In this document: positions 1-12,752 of the stretch, in pieces
Layout of the letters: each line of letters starts with the position of its first letter
Position numbering within the stretch: the first letter of the stretch is position 1
The notes under the pieces: generated by a model
What the model saw: the letters and a program-made list of their open reading frames with translations, nothing else
Databases searched by the model: none
Told to the model about the DNA's origin: nothing
Source of the DNA: Quercus robur
Taxonomy: Eukaryota > Streptophyta > Magnoliopsida > Fagales > Fagaceae
DNA length: 64,000 bases
NCBI RefSeq assembly: GCF_932294415.1
Contig: NC_065538.1
Span: 41,422,843 to 41,486,842, forward strand
Direction of reading: 5' to 3'
Made by a program: the position numbers and the translations under genes

Positions 1-652
1 AGATTTAGAGGATGATCAAGCACAAATAAGAGGTACTGATATGAATGAACTTACTGTCCGAGAAGTTAATTTTTCATATAAATCAACTAAACAGAGTACA
101 AGTACAATTTTTATTGCTATAGTATTCTTTCTCTATTTTTCCGATCCCCTTCCTCTGGGGTCTCTACTCTCATTTATACATCTCTTCCTTCATCTTTACC
201 CTACACGTGGACAGTTGATGGTTTATGCTGATATTTGTCCCATCAGCCTTCTCTAGAAGTTTTTAGGGGTGGTTGTAAGGCTGAAAAAGTACTGTTCAGA
301 GATCACTTCCTCATTAATGAGGCCAGAGAGTTAGCTACAAAGCATTCAATGTGGTGGTAGCAACTTTCCATTAGACATTTTCGGGTTCCCATCTTTTTTG
401 TACGTTTATGGCGCACGTCTTTATCACTAGAGTTTCTTAGGAGGTCACTTTGATCATTAGGATCTATATCTGATCTGTGTTTAGCTTATTCGAGGAGATA
501 TTTCTCCTCGGACCACCTTCTCATTTGTATCTTGCTCATTAAGTCCTGAGTCTGAATCATCCATTACCATTCATTCGTCCTCGGACTACTCACACTCTCG
601 GTCAAGACCCAAGGCCCAATATATGATTTGGGCCCTTAACCCTATAGTTACA
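1..652 (-). mobile_element. Partial LTR (same family as the solo LTR at 35127-35936), cut by the window edge
   Basis: The reverse complement of roughly 130-652 aligns with 35127-35650. Both share the stretch around GCATTGAATGC, the block AATGAGGAAGTGAT, the phrase GCTGATGGGACAA and CACGTG followed by a TATA element. The outer end is near 652, where the minus strand begins TGTAACTATAGGG. A minus-strand TATA-like sequence lies at about 173-179. The other end is outside the window, so I cannot tell a solo LTR from one end of a complete element. No coding sequence is visible in it. Confidence 0.7.
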
Positions 653-3119
653 AATACATATAATCTTGTAAATTAAGGGTTTCAAATTAGACATTATAAT
701 TTTCTAGGTTACCAATTAAAAAAAGAAAAAATAAAAAAACCTCTCCCGTGAGCCTCTTGTCTTGTTATAAGACCAATTTTTTCAATAAAAAAAAATAGAA
801 AGTCCAATTTCGGCCAAATAGGAAAAACAAACAAATAAATAATTAAAAAAAAAAAAAAGAACAATTTTCATATTTCATATAGAGTGGGCCGTATAATGTC
901 CATTAATCCATCAGAGTGCCTATGGTTTTGAGGTTTAGCCCCAGCTTGGCTCAGCACCTAGTTACTGGAAACAGAAACAGTAGGCAGTGGCACTATATCG
1001 TACTTACCACATCAACAAAAACCGAAGGCCCTACACCTACACGGGTCTATTACACCAACATAAGCTGCATTATTTGCGACTCTTCTAAGTTCTAATTAAC
1101 CCACCAAAAAGAGCTGTCTTCAAAGCTTTGGGAAATTGAGGCCATCTAAATACCTCCTTGGCCTATCTTCTGCCTATTGGGAAATTGCATCCATACACAT
1201 CTTATTGTCACCTTCAATAATTACCACTTAATCACAAGTTGCCATATTATAAGTATTGGTTTGGGTGTATCTGTAGGTGCAGACTAATAATTATATTAAT
1301 AATTACCCTAAGAATTTCATTCTTCGTAGGTAACTGGGACCACAATAAAGCTTCAGCTTCAACTTAGAGATGGGGGATGTTTAATGGTTATGGTATTAAG
1401 ACCTTTTTATTAGAGCTGGCTAAAACCACCGCCCCTCTCCAATCTCTTGCTACTACTGATAGAGAAGCTAGCTACTCCCTATGGCTGCTGCATCATAATT
1501 AAACTTGTACCACTCTCTTCTAGGCTTGGACCAGGTTGTTAAATGAAGGGATAACTCTAGCTGTATTATGGTCCCACTACATAGCCATAGCCATAGCCAT
1601 AGCCATAGCCATATGCATATGCACGTGAAATGAATCATAGGCGACTAAAATTAACTTAGAAATTAGAACGAATATAAAAAGAAACTCATTGGATTTTTTT
1701 TTTTTTTTTCCACCCGAATCATCCGCACCTTCTGCGGTTGTACTTTGAGTAGAAAGTCTGTAAGCATCTTTCAAACCAACCAGCCTAATCATTTAAGTCT
1801 TCAAGTTCAAACCAACCAATTTAATTATAAATACTTAAATAGTTCCGACTTAACTCGATAAACAATTTTATAATGTTTGTTTGCTAGTCGATTTCAACTC
1901 ATATGGTTTTTGAAATGTGTCAAGATTTCAATTTCATTAATCCTGGATTATTTTGTTATATCTAGTTAATCTTAATGTTTAAAGAAATATTACCAATATA
2001 CTTATACCCACTTTTCATTTTGAAATCGATTGTTTTTAGTTAAATTGTCTTACAACTTAAATAATTTAATTTGTGTTCGACTTTAATTCTTACTAATTAG
2101 GGTGTCATTCATTTAGCCATAATTATAAACTATGCAAAAATATTCTAATCTTCCTTGTTTCTTTTGGTGGCTAGAATATTTTTTATATTTTAGATTTGGA
2201 TTCGGTTAATAGGTGTTATTTGAACATTATTAATAGACAATTTTATTAAAGTTTTGATATCGTAAAAACTATAAAAAAAAAAGTTATTTTTTTAATAAAA
2301 AGTTTTTTAAAATATTTTTAAAATCCATTAACTTTTCCCTTTTTTATAATTCAATAATCAACAATAATTTAAATTTTAGATGTCTAATTAAAAATAAAAT
2401 AAAATTTAGTTACAAAATTAGTTGTAACTTAAGGCTACAACTTTATCTAATAAAATAAACATTACTACATATTTGAAAATCTAACCATTGAATCGCGTGT
2501 TCTTTATATTCTTAATGTACATATTAAATTTTGTGTTAATCGGATATTATTTACCATATTATTTATGAGCTTATATTTTATTCATAATTTTAAACTACGA
2601 AAAATTGCAATTTAAATAATTTATTGATATTATAGTTATTGATTTTTAATTTTTTACAAATTTTACAAGTATGGAAGATATAAGAAGAAAATATAATCTA
2701 ATAGTAAATTTATCAAAATTTACTTCCAATAAAAATAATATTAAATAAAATTATAAATTTAAACGGCAACCAATTTTATAACTAAATTCCCTCCTTTCAA
2801 ATATTAAAAGATATTAACTACTTTAATTACAATCCACTTGACAACCAGAAGACTATTAATACTTTGAACTTAAAAGTCAGTGAAACAAATTGAAAAAAAT
2901 TAATTAAAAAAAAATTATATTTACACACTTGTGTCCCGGACACTGTAGAGTAGGTACAAAAACAATTAGAAGAAAAAAATAGGTGAAAAAAAAATAAGTA
3001 TCAAGCATGGTCATCAAGCACCTCCTGGGTCCCTCCATACTCCATACGCTCTAGCTCAAGAAGTCTCAATCTTCACCGAATTCCAAATCTCCAGTTCTCA
3101 GGTCAACTGATACTGAAAG
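653..3119. other. AT-rich intergenic region, no gene seen
   Basis: This stretch upstream of the Dabb gene is strongly AT-rich, with many A and T runs and stops in all frames. The only structured element I see is a short CATAGC microsatellite near 1580-1611. The last 100-200 bases before 3120 presumably include the promoter and 5' UTR of the downstream gene, but I see no convincing TATA box. Confidence 0.6.
1580..1611. repeat. Hexanucleotide microsatellite (CATAGC)n
   Basis: About five consecutive copies of CATAGC, followed by a degenerate CATATGCATATGC stretch. Read on the minus strand it produces a Met-Ala run in a spurious ORF. Confidence 0.9.
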
Positions 3120-3815
3120 ATGGCATCTCAGTCCGAGTCCGAGTCCGAGGCCATCGAACACATCGTCCTGTTCAAGGTGAAAGACGAGGCCGAACCATCG
3201 AAGGTGAAGGCGTGGCTCGACGCTCTCAACGCCTTGTCCTCCCTCGTCCAAGTGGCACAGCTCACCGCCGCCCCATTAATCCAAACTACCACCACCTCCT
3301 CCTCCGCCACTTCGCTCAACTTCACTCACATCCTCCACAGCCGCTACAACTCCAAGCAAGACCTCAAAGCCTACACTATCCACCCCCGCCACGACAGCGC
3401 CGTCAAAGATCACGGCTTGCACATAGTCGAAGACATCATGGCCTTCGATTGGGTCGCCCCCGATCTTCATCTGGCGGTCACACCCAAACCCAAACCCGGG
3501 TCCGCAATTCGAGTCAGCTTCTTCAAACTAAAGGAAGAAGATGTAAAAAAATCAGAGATACTTGGGGTTTTAAAAGAAACGAAGGATGGTTTGTTGTTGG
3601 GGCAGCATAAACAAATTAGTGAGTTGAGTTATGGAGAGAACTTTTCTACAGAGAGAAGCAGAGGGTACTCGTTAGCTTATCTGGCGGTTTTTCCTGGACA
3701 CACAGAGTTGGAGGATTCGAATGAGGAATTGGGGAAGTTGAAACACAAGTTTACGGATTTTGTCGAGAGTGAGGTCGTCGTCGATTTCCTCATCCCCTCC
3801 TCCTCCTCTGTTTAA
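3120..3815 (+). CDS. Stress-response dimeric A/B-barrel (Dabb) domain protein, two domains
   Basis: Single-exon gene of 231 residues. The first Dabb half (about residues 10-113) starts with EHIVLFKVKDE and contains the typical FTHILHSRY and HPRHDSAVKDH segments. The second half (about 127-225) begins IRVSFFKLKE and contains YSLAYLAVFPGHTEL. This is the tandem-Dabb layout of plant proteins such as Arabidopsis DABB1/UP3 relatives, usually about 200-230 residues, so it looks full length. Plant Dabb proteins are small ferredoxin-fold proteins linked to stress and defence; the substrate is generally unknown. The Met at 3120 precedes a Ser/Glu-rich leader just before the domain, and no better upstream Met exists in frame. 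Codon use changes sharply: C/G-ending codons dominate to about 3535, then A/T-ending codons. No signal peptide or membrane segment is seen. Confidence 0.9.
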   Translation: MASQSESESEAIEHIVLFKVKDEAEPSKVKAWLDALNALSSLVQVAQLTAAPLIQTTTTSSSATSLNFTHILHSRYNSKQDLKAYTIHPRHDSAVKDHGLHIVEDIMAFDWVAPDLHLAVTPKPKPGSAIRVSFFKLKEEDVKKSEILGVLKETKDGLLLGQHKQISELSYGENFSTERSRGYSLAYLAVFPGHTELEDSNEELGKLKHKFTDFVESEVVVDFLIPSSSSV

Positions 3816-4936
3816 TTATTTAATGACTGGATTTGGAAGGATTCACTTTGTTTTGTCCTCACTCTGTGTCTGTGTGTGTGTGCATCTAAGAATAAGAGCA
3901 AGATTTCACTGCAAACTTTGCTATTTGTGTTTAATTGAGTGCAACGACCGAGTGTATTTTAACCTAAGAATAATGTGTAAACCATGCATATTTATTGGGA
4001 TGGAGGATTTAACTTTCAAATCCGTGTGCAAAAAAATACCTCCTCCTTGTAATTTTCATTCAATGTAAAATATTGCTATTACTTTGAGAGAAATTTTGGT
4101 TTCTTCATCTAATATTTGTTGGTGTTTTTAGTTTTTTTTTTTTTTAATAAGAAATACTATTAGCATTTTATAATATTCACAATAATATCATTTTGGCCTT
4201 TACATTCAAAGATCATAGTTAATTTGATTCGTATTTTTTTTTTTAGAAGTTAATTTTGTTCCTTTTATTTTTAACTTGTAGTCATTTTCTTGAGTTAACT
4301 AAAAGGATCAAATTATCACAAATTGAAAATAATATAGACCAATTAACTTACACCAAAATATAGGAATTAAAATATCATTTTCGCCTAACATATTTCATAT
4401 GATTTTTGTGATGAATAGCCACCTCAAATTGTGATGGGTGGGTGCGCGAAGTTGTGAATCCACTATTTTTCCAATAAGTTTTTCATCCGCTAATGTCTTA
4501 ACAAGTTAATGAACCTATGACCGTACAATATAATGGAGCTATAATTGCATCTGTGCATACACTTATGGGTCTTTTCATTTTATTTTTTATTTATATCTCT
4601 CTATATTAAATCCATTATCAAGTGATTATAACGGTAAAGACATTTTTTGTGGTACTTCAGGTTTAGGGTGTTTTAGCACAGAGACGTGCTGTTTAGCAGT
4701 TTCCTCTCCTTTTGAAAAGAAGATTAACAAAATAGCAACAATATACAAACTCACGTTGAAAATGTCATAAATTTATCAGAGCAACAGGTATTCACAACTC
4801 AGTATTTCTATACAAATAATTATAAAAGATGGGGGCAAAATTCTTTTTATCTGCATTATTAAGGATGGAAATTAACAAAAATGCTGAAGTTTATGAACAA
4901 ACTCCCTAGCTAATGTGCCTAATAGAAATAGGTAGT
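3816..4936. other. Intergenic region between Dabb gene and LSD1-type gene (3' ends converge)
   Basis: AT-rich sequence with long T tracts. The two flanking genes converge here, so both 3' UTRs must lie in it. No open frame resembles a gene and I see no structured repeat. Confidence 0.6.
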
Positions 4937-7900
4937 TTAGTGAACAGGGTTGGGAGGCTGTGGTGGTTGCCCTTGCTGTACAGACCATGGAGGTCGCCTA
5001 TTGTGCTCCTACAAAGAAACAGTTAACAAAATCAGTTTCCAGAATGACCTCCAAAGCAAATAACACATATAAATCACAGACAATTACAATATGATCTTAA
5101 GAAGTCAGTTTCTACAATAACATCTAAATAGAATTAGTTGAAGAGATGATATAATTGTCCAAGGACATCATAATCATTTTTTTCCCTTCAAAAGCATCCT
5201 TTTTAACCTTTTACTTCTTTATTTCCATAAAGAAATCTTTGCTGTTTCAGGTACAAGTTTCAATACATATTGAACAGCTGAGGACAGAGTTAAATATCAA
5301 TTTTTCTTTTCTTTAATCAGTAAGAAAAAGAAGTTCATTGATGAATAGACATGCTGCCTCTCAAAAAGAGAACCCAACAGCTAATATGTGAGTTGAATAG
5401 TGTTCCTTTCCATCAAAATTTTGTAGGTTCCTTTTCCTCCAAATAGTCCACATCATATGTGCCAGTATACATACTCTTATATCTTTGTAATATCAATTTT
5501 TAAAGTGTCTATACATTCAAATGTGTATTTTTTTTTTTAATCAGGAAAATAAGAGAAGGAAACCTGTCTTAAAGTCAAATATTTAGGCCAAGAGCCTTCT
5601 AACTCAAGTGGCATAGCTTGCTCTCTTTTATTAGGAGAACCAAGGTTCGAATCCCCCCCTCCCCATTGTTGTAACTATCTAATTATCAAAGTCACATAAT
5701 TAGAAAACTAAGCCAAATCCTGGTCGGCATGTTAACATTTAACAACCAAACTCTACATTTCACCAACTTTATTTCCACAGAATTTACTTGGCATAATGGG
5801 CATTGATCAATTGGTGTATAAATGTGGTATGTCAGCCACAGTTAGAAATTAATGCTTGCAAAGGAATTTCAATTATAGTCATAAAGGTAATGAGGAATAA
5901 TAGATTTAAAACATATAGGCTACTATATAGTTGAAAGAATGTACTTCACATACTCCAATTTCGGTCACAACAGAGCAAGAGGAACACTTCACTGATGATG
6001 CTCCATGTTGATACATCAGCAATACTTCACAGCTGCCACATTTAACTAGTCCAACCTCATGAGCTGAGAAACAAGGATCAAGTTTTTATAAAAAGGCCTT
6101 GCCATTATGACAGTACACATTGCAAAACAAAAGATTATCTTCACCTAAATCGAACAGAGGTTCTATGAAAAGGCAAAACTAGACATTTAGACAAGAACAG
6201 ACTTGACACTCTGATGCACACATGTAAGTGACAAAAAGATTTACTTGTCATAATAATCTGAAATTTTGTGTCAAATGTTGAACTCAATGACCTTAGGTCC
6301 ACAATTATCTGTGCTGCACCACATATCTAGAGATTAAAGAATCAAGGTTCACAATTTCTTTCACCTTGGTTAGAAGATAATCACAAAACCAAGGTCTGGG
6401 ACTAATTATTTATTTACCTAAAGGCAGAGACAAGAATTTGAATGTACAATTTAGAATAATTAATAGAGACTAAACCATGTTGAGCCTATTTTGAAATAAA
6501 TTAAGACACGTAATTTCTTCATGCAACACATCAAAAAACTTGATAATATTTCAATGCTTTAACTACATATGATTTAAGTTCTACATGTATAAAAACTACA
6601 TAATATAATTTTCCGCCCAGCCTTAATTGGGTTAGTGCCTTTCGGTGCTTTTCAACTTTGACTCCATACTACATATCCAATATATCCACAATGAGGATAT
6701 GCCTGTGCATGTTTTGTGATAGGGAGGCAAAGAGAGGTATTCCACATGATCAACGTAGTCAAAGCCTTGCCCCACTAAGTGAATTTGGTGTCACACCATG
6801 TCAATAGTGCTAGACAAGTAATGTGGGGTTGTTTCACCTAAGTTAGGAGGTGATATCCAAAACCCAATGTGGGTCTATCTATGAAATTCCCAAAAGGCTA
6901 GCTCACAGTAGAATTATTGAGTTATCTGCAAGAAAATCAACGTCTAATACAGAGCTGTCAACAACTCATAATTTCCAAAAGTTTGATCCTTCATATTTGA
7001 AATATAAAATATAATAGAGAAACCTTTAACCTTTTTTTATAAAAACAACAAAACAGTATGAAAAGCTTAACTGCTAATATCTAGGGGGGGGAAATGCATT
7101 TGTTTAAGTACAAGAAAAGAGAGGAGGAACCTTCTAATACAAAATTGCCTGTGTGACAGCACGAGCAATGAACATGTCTTGCCCCTCGAGGATACTTAAG
7201 CAGGTTATGGCAAGTACCACAAACCATTTGAGCCATTTCTGCATCAGAAAACATAGTTCACCAGTTACAAAGACCATTAAGAAATTAATTTACTAATGAA
7301 ATTCAAGAGAGCACCGGTATGGAAAACATCAATTCATCAAAGTCCTAATGGATTTCTAGGTCAAGGACATGGTTCAAAAGCAATAAACATTCATCTATCC
7401 TAATTCCTTCCTGCTGTAATCATCTGAAAACTTTTTCGATGTATAACCAAAAATTTTAATAATGTCATCATCATCTGAAAAGTGAAAACTGCCCCACCGT
7501 GGCAGCTTTGTTTATCACTAATCATTATCATTTTTAGGTTAACATTTTTTTTTAATAAGTTACGCACACATTGAGTCTTAAACCCACAACTTCACCCTCG
7601 ACCTCGCACTTGCAAGGGAGGGAGGTGCTAGTTGAGCTAGAGCCCATTGGCATTCAATTTGATGTGATTCGATACATGAGTTCAAGTTTAAATTCTCTAG
7701 AGAAATTCCAAGTTGAACCCATCTTAACTGGGAAAACAAGAATAAATAATACCATGAAACTTTTTAGAAGATCATTTTTTTGCTCCCCTTCACCCTTCCC
7801 CTTCTGCTTGGACCAAACTCGCCTATCAAAAGAAATTTTCCCTTACACGTGAATATTCCAGTGGAAAACCAAATTAGGACTCAACATTCCAAAACAAGAG

Positions 7901-9544
7901 GAGGTGATCAACATTCAAAACATATTACCCTCATGCCCTCTTCAACAAGCTTCCTATTAGACAAAGGTGAGTCATCGAATCAAAACTGTCAAATACATGT
8001 AAAAGGCCTTACAGAATTTGAAAGAAGCATAAAAATACTTCTGATTTCTTCCTTTAACTTCAGCTTATTACCACTTTGTACTGATCTTTTCTCCTAAAGC
8101 AAGCAAGCAAAGAGCTTTCTCTCAATGCCATTGCTCACACTACAGCAATAGCGGCGTGATGGATTTGTTGGAGCAAGTAGCTCTGGTAACAGGCATACAA
8201 AGTTAGCTACGTAACAAGCCAATGAGTGAACACCATGCAGGATGTTGGTGGGACTAACTTTGACAAAGGAGTATAAAATTGAATTACATGGCATTTGCTC
8301 ATTGGCTTGTTACATGGCTGACTTAGCATGCCTGCCACAAGAGAGTCTTTCTCAGAATTATAAAGCCTAAGCAGTAATAGGTCTTCCTACAAGAAACTTC
8401 CATAAGCAAGCACTGGCTTCCTTTCATCCAAACCAATCAACAAAACTATCAAGATTTAGTTTTGAACCAAATTTTCAGGCGAGTGCCCTCCAATGAAGCT
8501 CATTCCTTTTTGTTCCCACTAAAATAGGTTGAATTCTTATGCCAACAAAGAATTTCATACTATTTTTCAGATATTCAAACAATCAAGCAGCTCACAATAA
8601 GTCTATATGGTTCTTCAAATCCACCTTTTTAGGATTACATAATTGAATTACAAAGTTTCTAATGAAACCTGATATCATTAAGTCTAATATACTTAAAACA
8701 GAGACAATCAACTGTTCTTGATATTAGAGCAAGAACTAACAATTTTCTGATACCTCTTCAAAAAAGGAAATTACCAGAAAGACACTCATTCCTTCAAATC
8801 AATCATAGTTCAGTTTCTGATACCAACACCCAGTCTTATCCTAAGGATGATGACAACTACAAACAAAATCCATTTTTCTAAGCTCAGGCCAGAGAACTTA
8901 CACTATTCCCAATAAGCCACACCATTAACTAAGAACACAATTAGGGATCACACATCCAAAACATAAATAAAAGATACCCCTTTGAAAGCTAGAGAACCTT
9001 ATAACTAGTGTCCTCAAGTTACAAGATCCAATTTTTACTACTCCTTTTAGACCCGGATATTCATTGATGATTTATGTGTGGCGGGTTCAAGTTTGAGAAT
9101 CCAAAGAATTAGGATAAGACTGCCTACCAACCACCTCTCTCAAACCCAAATCGCAAAAGCGAGAGTGTTGTACTCTATATATGAATTCACGTATCTAAGT
9201 GTTGGTGATGACCCAGCTGATTGTTTGTTTTAGATTAGCAAAAAAAATATAAAAGCAAAAGGCAATTGATAGACAAAGCAAGATCAAGTGAATCAATCAC
9301 CAAGTGGGCAACCTTCAAAAAGTGTAAAGAAAGGAAAAACTCATTGAAGCTGGTAATGAATGAAATAACATAGAAGCATTGAAAGAATTGTGATAGGGTC
9401 ACTGAAAAACATGGGAAGAGACTCACCAGAAGGAGGTGGAGGTGCTGGTGCTGGTGCTGGTGGCTGTGAAGAAGGGAGAGGGATTGACTGCCAACCTGGT
9501 GGTGGTCCTTCGTCTTCTTCTTCCTCCATTTCTTTGCTCCCCAT
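4937..9544 (-). CDS. LOL2: LSD1-type zinc-finger protein, LOL2-like
   Basis: Four exons on the minus strand: 9427-9544, 7131-7238, 5954-6063 and 4937-5008. They join in phase with GT-AG junctions to give 135 residues. The N-terminus is acidic then proline-rich (EEEEDEGPPPGW, a PAPAPAPPPP run). Two zf-LSD1 motifs of the form CxxCxxLLxYxxGAxxVxCxxC follow, with Cys 46/49/64/67 and 84/87/102/105. A short Pro/Gln-rich tail ends at the TAA at 4937-4939. LSD1-family proteins are plant-specific nuclear or cytosolic regulators of cell death and reactive-oxygen responses. The acidic, proline-rich N-terminus plus two fingers matches LOL2 better than LSD1, which has three fingers. Large introns (about 1.1, 0.9 and 2.2 kb) hold SINE-like insertions. 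A (TC)n tract lies just upstream of the start, probably in the 5' UTR. Confidence 0.87.
5587..5695 (+). mobile_element. tRNA-related SINE-like insertion in intron 3 of the LOL2-like gene
   Basis: An A-box-like segment (AACTCAAGTGGCATAGC) is followed about 40 bases later by a clear Pol III B box, GGTTCGAATCC at 5644-5654, then a C-rich stretch and TTGTTGTAACTATCTAATTA. This layout is typical of plant SINE heads. It does not fold as a tRNA. I could not define target-site duplications, so the boundaries are approximate. Confidence 0.5.
7541..7655 (-). mobile_element. SINE-like insertion in intron 1 of the LOL2-like gene
   Basis: Read on the minus strand: an A-box-like GGCTCTAGCTCAACTAGC (about 7627-7645), then a degenerate B box GGGTTTAAGACTC (about 7573-7585), then an A-rich end near 7547-7555. 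The order and spacing match plant tRNA-derived SINEs. Boundaries are approximate. Confidence 0.5.
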
Positions 9545-9580
9545 TCAGATCTCTCTCTCTCTCTCTCTCTTTCTGTGTAT
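9545..9580. repeat. (TC)n microsatellite upstream of the LOL2-like start codon
   Basis: A run of about eleven TC dinucleotides at 9550-9571, 6-27 bases upstream of the ATG on the minus strand, where it reads as (GA)n. It probably lies in the 5' UTR. GA tracts are common in plant 5' leaders. Confidence 0.8.
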
Positions 9581-12512
9581 TCGTGAGAGTTACAACCTTA
9601 CTGAAACATTTGTATAACTCCAAACGCCCCCGTTTTGACTCGAAGGATGAAATTCTAACTTCTATTTGACTGAATTGCTATTTATACCCTGCCTTTCCCT
9701 GTGTTTGGTTGCAATGACAAGAAGATTATTTAAAAAAACATCGATAAGGGAAAGGATAGGAGAAACACCTGTCTAGGGTTTAGAGTTTAGGATTTAAGTT
9801 TCGTTTGAGAGTTCATAAGAGAATGAAATGGAATAAAATGTATTTAAATAAGGAAAAATAAAAGAATAGAATGCAATTAAAGAACCTTATTTGGATGTTT
9901 TAAAATAAAAGCATTCAAATGAATGTAATGTAAGTAATTATGTTTGGGAGTAATATAGAGGAAATAGTATGGATTATTTTATAATAATATTACTATTAGA
10001 CCTCTATTTTAAAATAAAATACTGAATATATAAGGATATTTTGAGAGTTTTAGTATTAAAAAAATAAATCTAATTTTATTCCTTCCAATTTTAGGCGAAA
10101 TGAAAATTTGAGATTTTAAGGAAATAGAGAGGAATGAGTGTTCTTTCCTACCCATTCTATTCCCTCCTGCTTAAACTCCCAAACAATGGAATGAACTTTC
10201 CATTTCTGCCATTAAAACTCCCAAACAAGGGAATGAAATAATATTCTAAAATTATTCTCTTCATTCATTTCTATTTCATTCTAGTCTCTCCTCATAAACT
10301 AGGGCTTAGGCGTTAACTTTTACAAACTCACTTTTTCCTTCATTTCTTACTTTTTCAAAAAATTTCAGAGGTACTTTAGCACATTTTTAGCAAAAAACTA
10401 GATAAATTGTTTCCAAACAAACACTATGATATCAAGTTTATACATGTTTGTTATCAAAAAAAAAAAAAAAAGTTTGTACATGTTTAGGTAAGAAAAGAGA
10501 AAAATATTCCTTTGTTTTAGTAAATGGAACTAGCTTAGGGCTGAGAGGGGCCATGAAAAAAATCAACTAATATATATATTAACACAAAAAAAAAAAAAAA
10601 AAAAAAAAACTTTTGGCTCTAAAATGTATAACTTCGCTCCCTTTCTCCCAAAGAATTTACAAGCTGATCCATGAAATTTCAAAAATGGATAACAAGAAAA
10701 ATCTTAAAAAAAAAAAAAAAAAAAAAGCGCATATTCGAATAATAAGAAAAATCTTTGGACAAATCATAAATCCGGTCTAAGCAAAAACAATAACAATAAA
10801 TCAATTACAAATCTTAGCAAAACAAATCACAAAAACCCAATTTCTCATTCTCATTTGAGAGCTACGCCTCTCTCAAATGACTCCACCATCATAGTCACAT
10901 AGACAACTCCTATGCCACTGATCACTCCATCCGCACACCAACCAAAAGGCTTATATAAAGCTTAGAACAACTGTATGAGCATGGGAGAATGAAAATAATA
11001 ATTAAAACATAAATTTGCAATATCAAAATCAAACTTGACTCTTTGGAACTAGAAACACAATAAAAGACTTGTCTACCTAGGAGAATTAAAGTATAAAGTT
11101 TGATAATTCCTTAGGAATGGCTAATTAAAGACTATTTGACTTCTTTTTGGAAACTATAACTCATTAATGATATTTTTGGAGGGAAAAACATTCAAAACAA
11201 TGAGCTGCACTTCTGGACTTCAAGAAAAACATAGGGGCTAGACTTCGCATCAAAAATGAGTCAAAACTACAACCAATTTTAGTTCTATCAAGTTGACCAA
11301 AACGGCAAAACTATACCAATATAGGAGATTGGATACAGGTTGACTCATTTTTTTTACAAGTCTCAAACCAATACCCCGTTTTATCCTGAAGGTTCAGCCA
11401 GTATAGTCACTCCATTAACCATTCCAAAAGGAAAAGAATGTATAGGCAATGAGAGCGCTCAAAGTTGGACCAAAATTAGAGCCTGGCTTTGGTGGTTCAC
11501 AATGAGATTATCTGACTTTGTTTTATGTTGCTTAATGGAATTCATAACTTTTTTCTTTTAAAGAAGGAAAAAAAAAATGCTCGTACTATGTTACATAGTT
11601 ATTTCTAGCTAAGGTTATCCAGAATTTTTTATTTTATTTTTGGAAAAAGGGGAAAAAAAACTACCATGTTCTACCTTATTGCATATCACATATAAACTCC
11701 ATATAAATTTATTTTATCTTTAGTGAAAGCAACCTCAGCTTGAGCCTGTCACTAACAAATCCAACATCAAGAATGGATTAGTTACCCTTTTAATTCCAAA
11801 TTTCCATTCAAGTAGTGGGTTGGAATTTTTAGGTAGGATAAAAAACTAAATTAAAAATTAAAAACAAAAATCACCACCAATATACGATACGATAAAGTCA
11901 AGTTAGCCGACTAATAACATGCTAACTGTGGCCTTCCCATTGAGGCTTACTATGCCAATAATGAGAGAAAATTCGTCCCTCTTTCACATTCTCATTCAGA
12001 ATTGCGTAGATTTATAATTCTTACGATCTCATACATTCATATTTATGTCCGAGCCCTATAAAGGGGTCGTATTCTCCTTGGAAATTGGAGGTTTTATTGA
12101 ATGTGAAGAAAACTATTTGGTTTTATAAATGAGTCACGAAGGCATGAGACTTATATTGGAATTAAACTTTGAACGAAACTTGGGCATTTATTACTAGAAA
12201 ACATATTAACAATTTATTGACATATTCACTACTGTACACCCTTAGTACAATGGTCACTCCACAAATATAAATGTTTTTGGAGTGTGAGAGTTAAAGGTCG
12301 GAATTCAAGTTTCTAGGAGAGAACTTCACATACATATATACTTTAGATTATATTAAAATAGAATTTCTATCTTGTAAAAAAATAAAAATAAAAATGACAT
12401 ATTTGAACAACTAAAAGTTCAATGGAGCGGAGCACTTGCAACACCAAGTTCCTTTTTTAGCTTGATCTCACCAGCGTCATTCCTACTAAAACCTATGGTT
12501 TCTCAGTCATGA
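9581..12512. other. Repeat-rich intergenic region upstream of the LOL2-like gene
   Basis: AT-rich DNA with several long A runs (about 10450, 10590 and 10710). Between about 9790 and 10310, segments resembling GAATGAAATGGAAT recur in both orientations, as in a decayed MITE with imperfect ends. No open frame longer than about 75 codons shows recognisable protein similarity. The proximal few hundred bases should contain the LOL2-like promoter. Confidence 0.5.
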
Positions 12513-12521
12513 CCAGCCGAG

Positions 12522-12743
12522 GTGGATTAGGATCCAATGCAATACCTAAGGTATTGCACCAGATGCAATTCACCTACTTTCTCTCATAAAATTTTCTCAC
12601 TTATCACTCTTTTAACTTTCCCTTTTTACTTTAATCAACTCTTTTTAAGCAATGGTTGAAATTGAAAGTTGTATTTTGCAATTATCAATCTCAACCATTC
12701 GTAATTGCATCAGGTGCACTACCATATTGCACATGATCTCAAT
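12522..12743. mobile_element. MITE-like element with inverted ends and a 9-bp target-site duplication
   Basis: The left end reads GGATTAGGATCCAATGCAAT and the right end, reverse-complemented, reads GGATTGAGATCATGTGCAAT. The inverted similarity continues inward through a shared GATGCAATT. The 9-bp word CCAGCCGAG flanks both sides, at 12513-12521 and 12744-12752. A 222-bp non-coding element with a 9-bp duplication fits a non-autonomous Mutator-like element. The family assignment is inference from duplication length. Confidence 0.65.
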
Positions 12744-12752
12744 CCAGCCGAG

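Noticed and set aside
3128-3470. Open frames on the minus strand and in another + frame over the Dabb gene
   Set aside because: They are shadows of the GC-rich coding sequence. Their translations (Gly runs, Arg/Pro runs) are low complexity.
5587-5660. Second tRNA gene in the LOL2-like intron because of a perfect B box
   Set aside because: No acceptor stem or anticodon arm can be formed. The pattern fits a SINE head instead.
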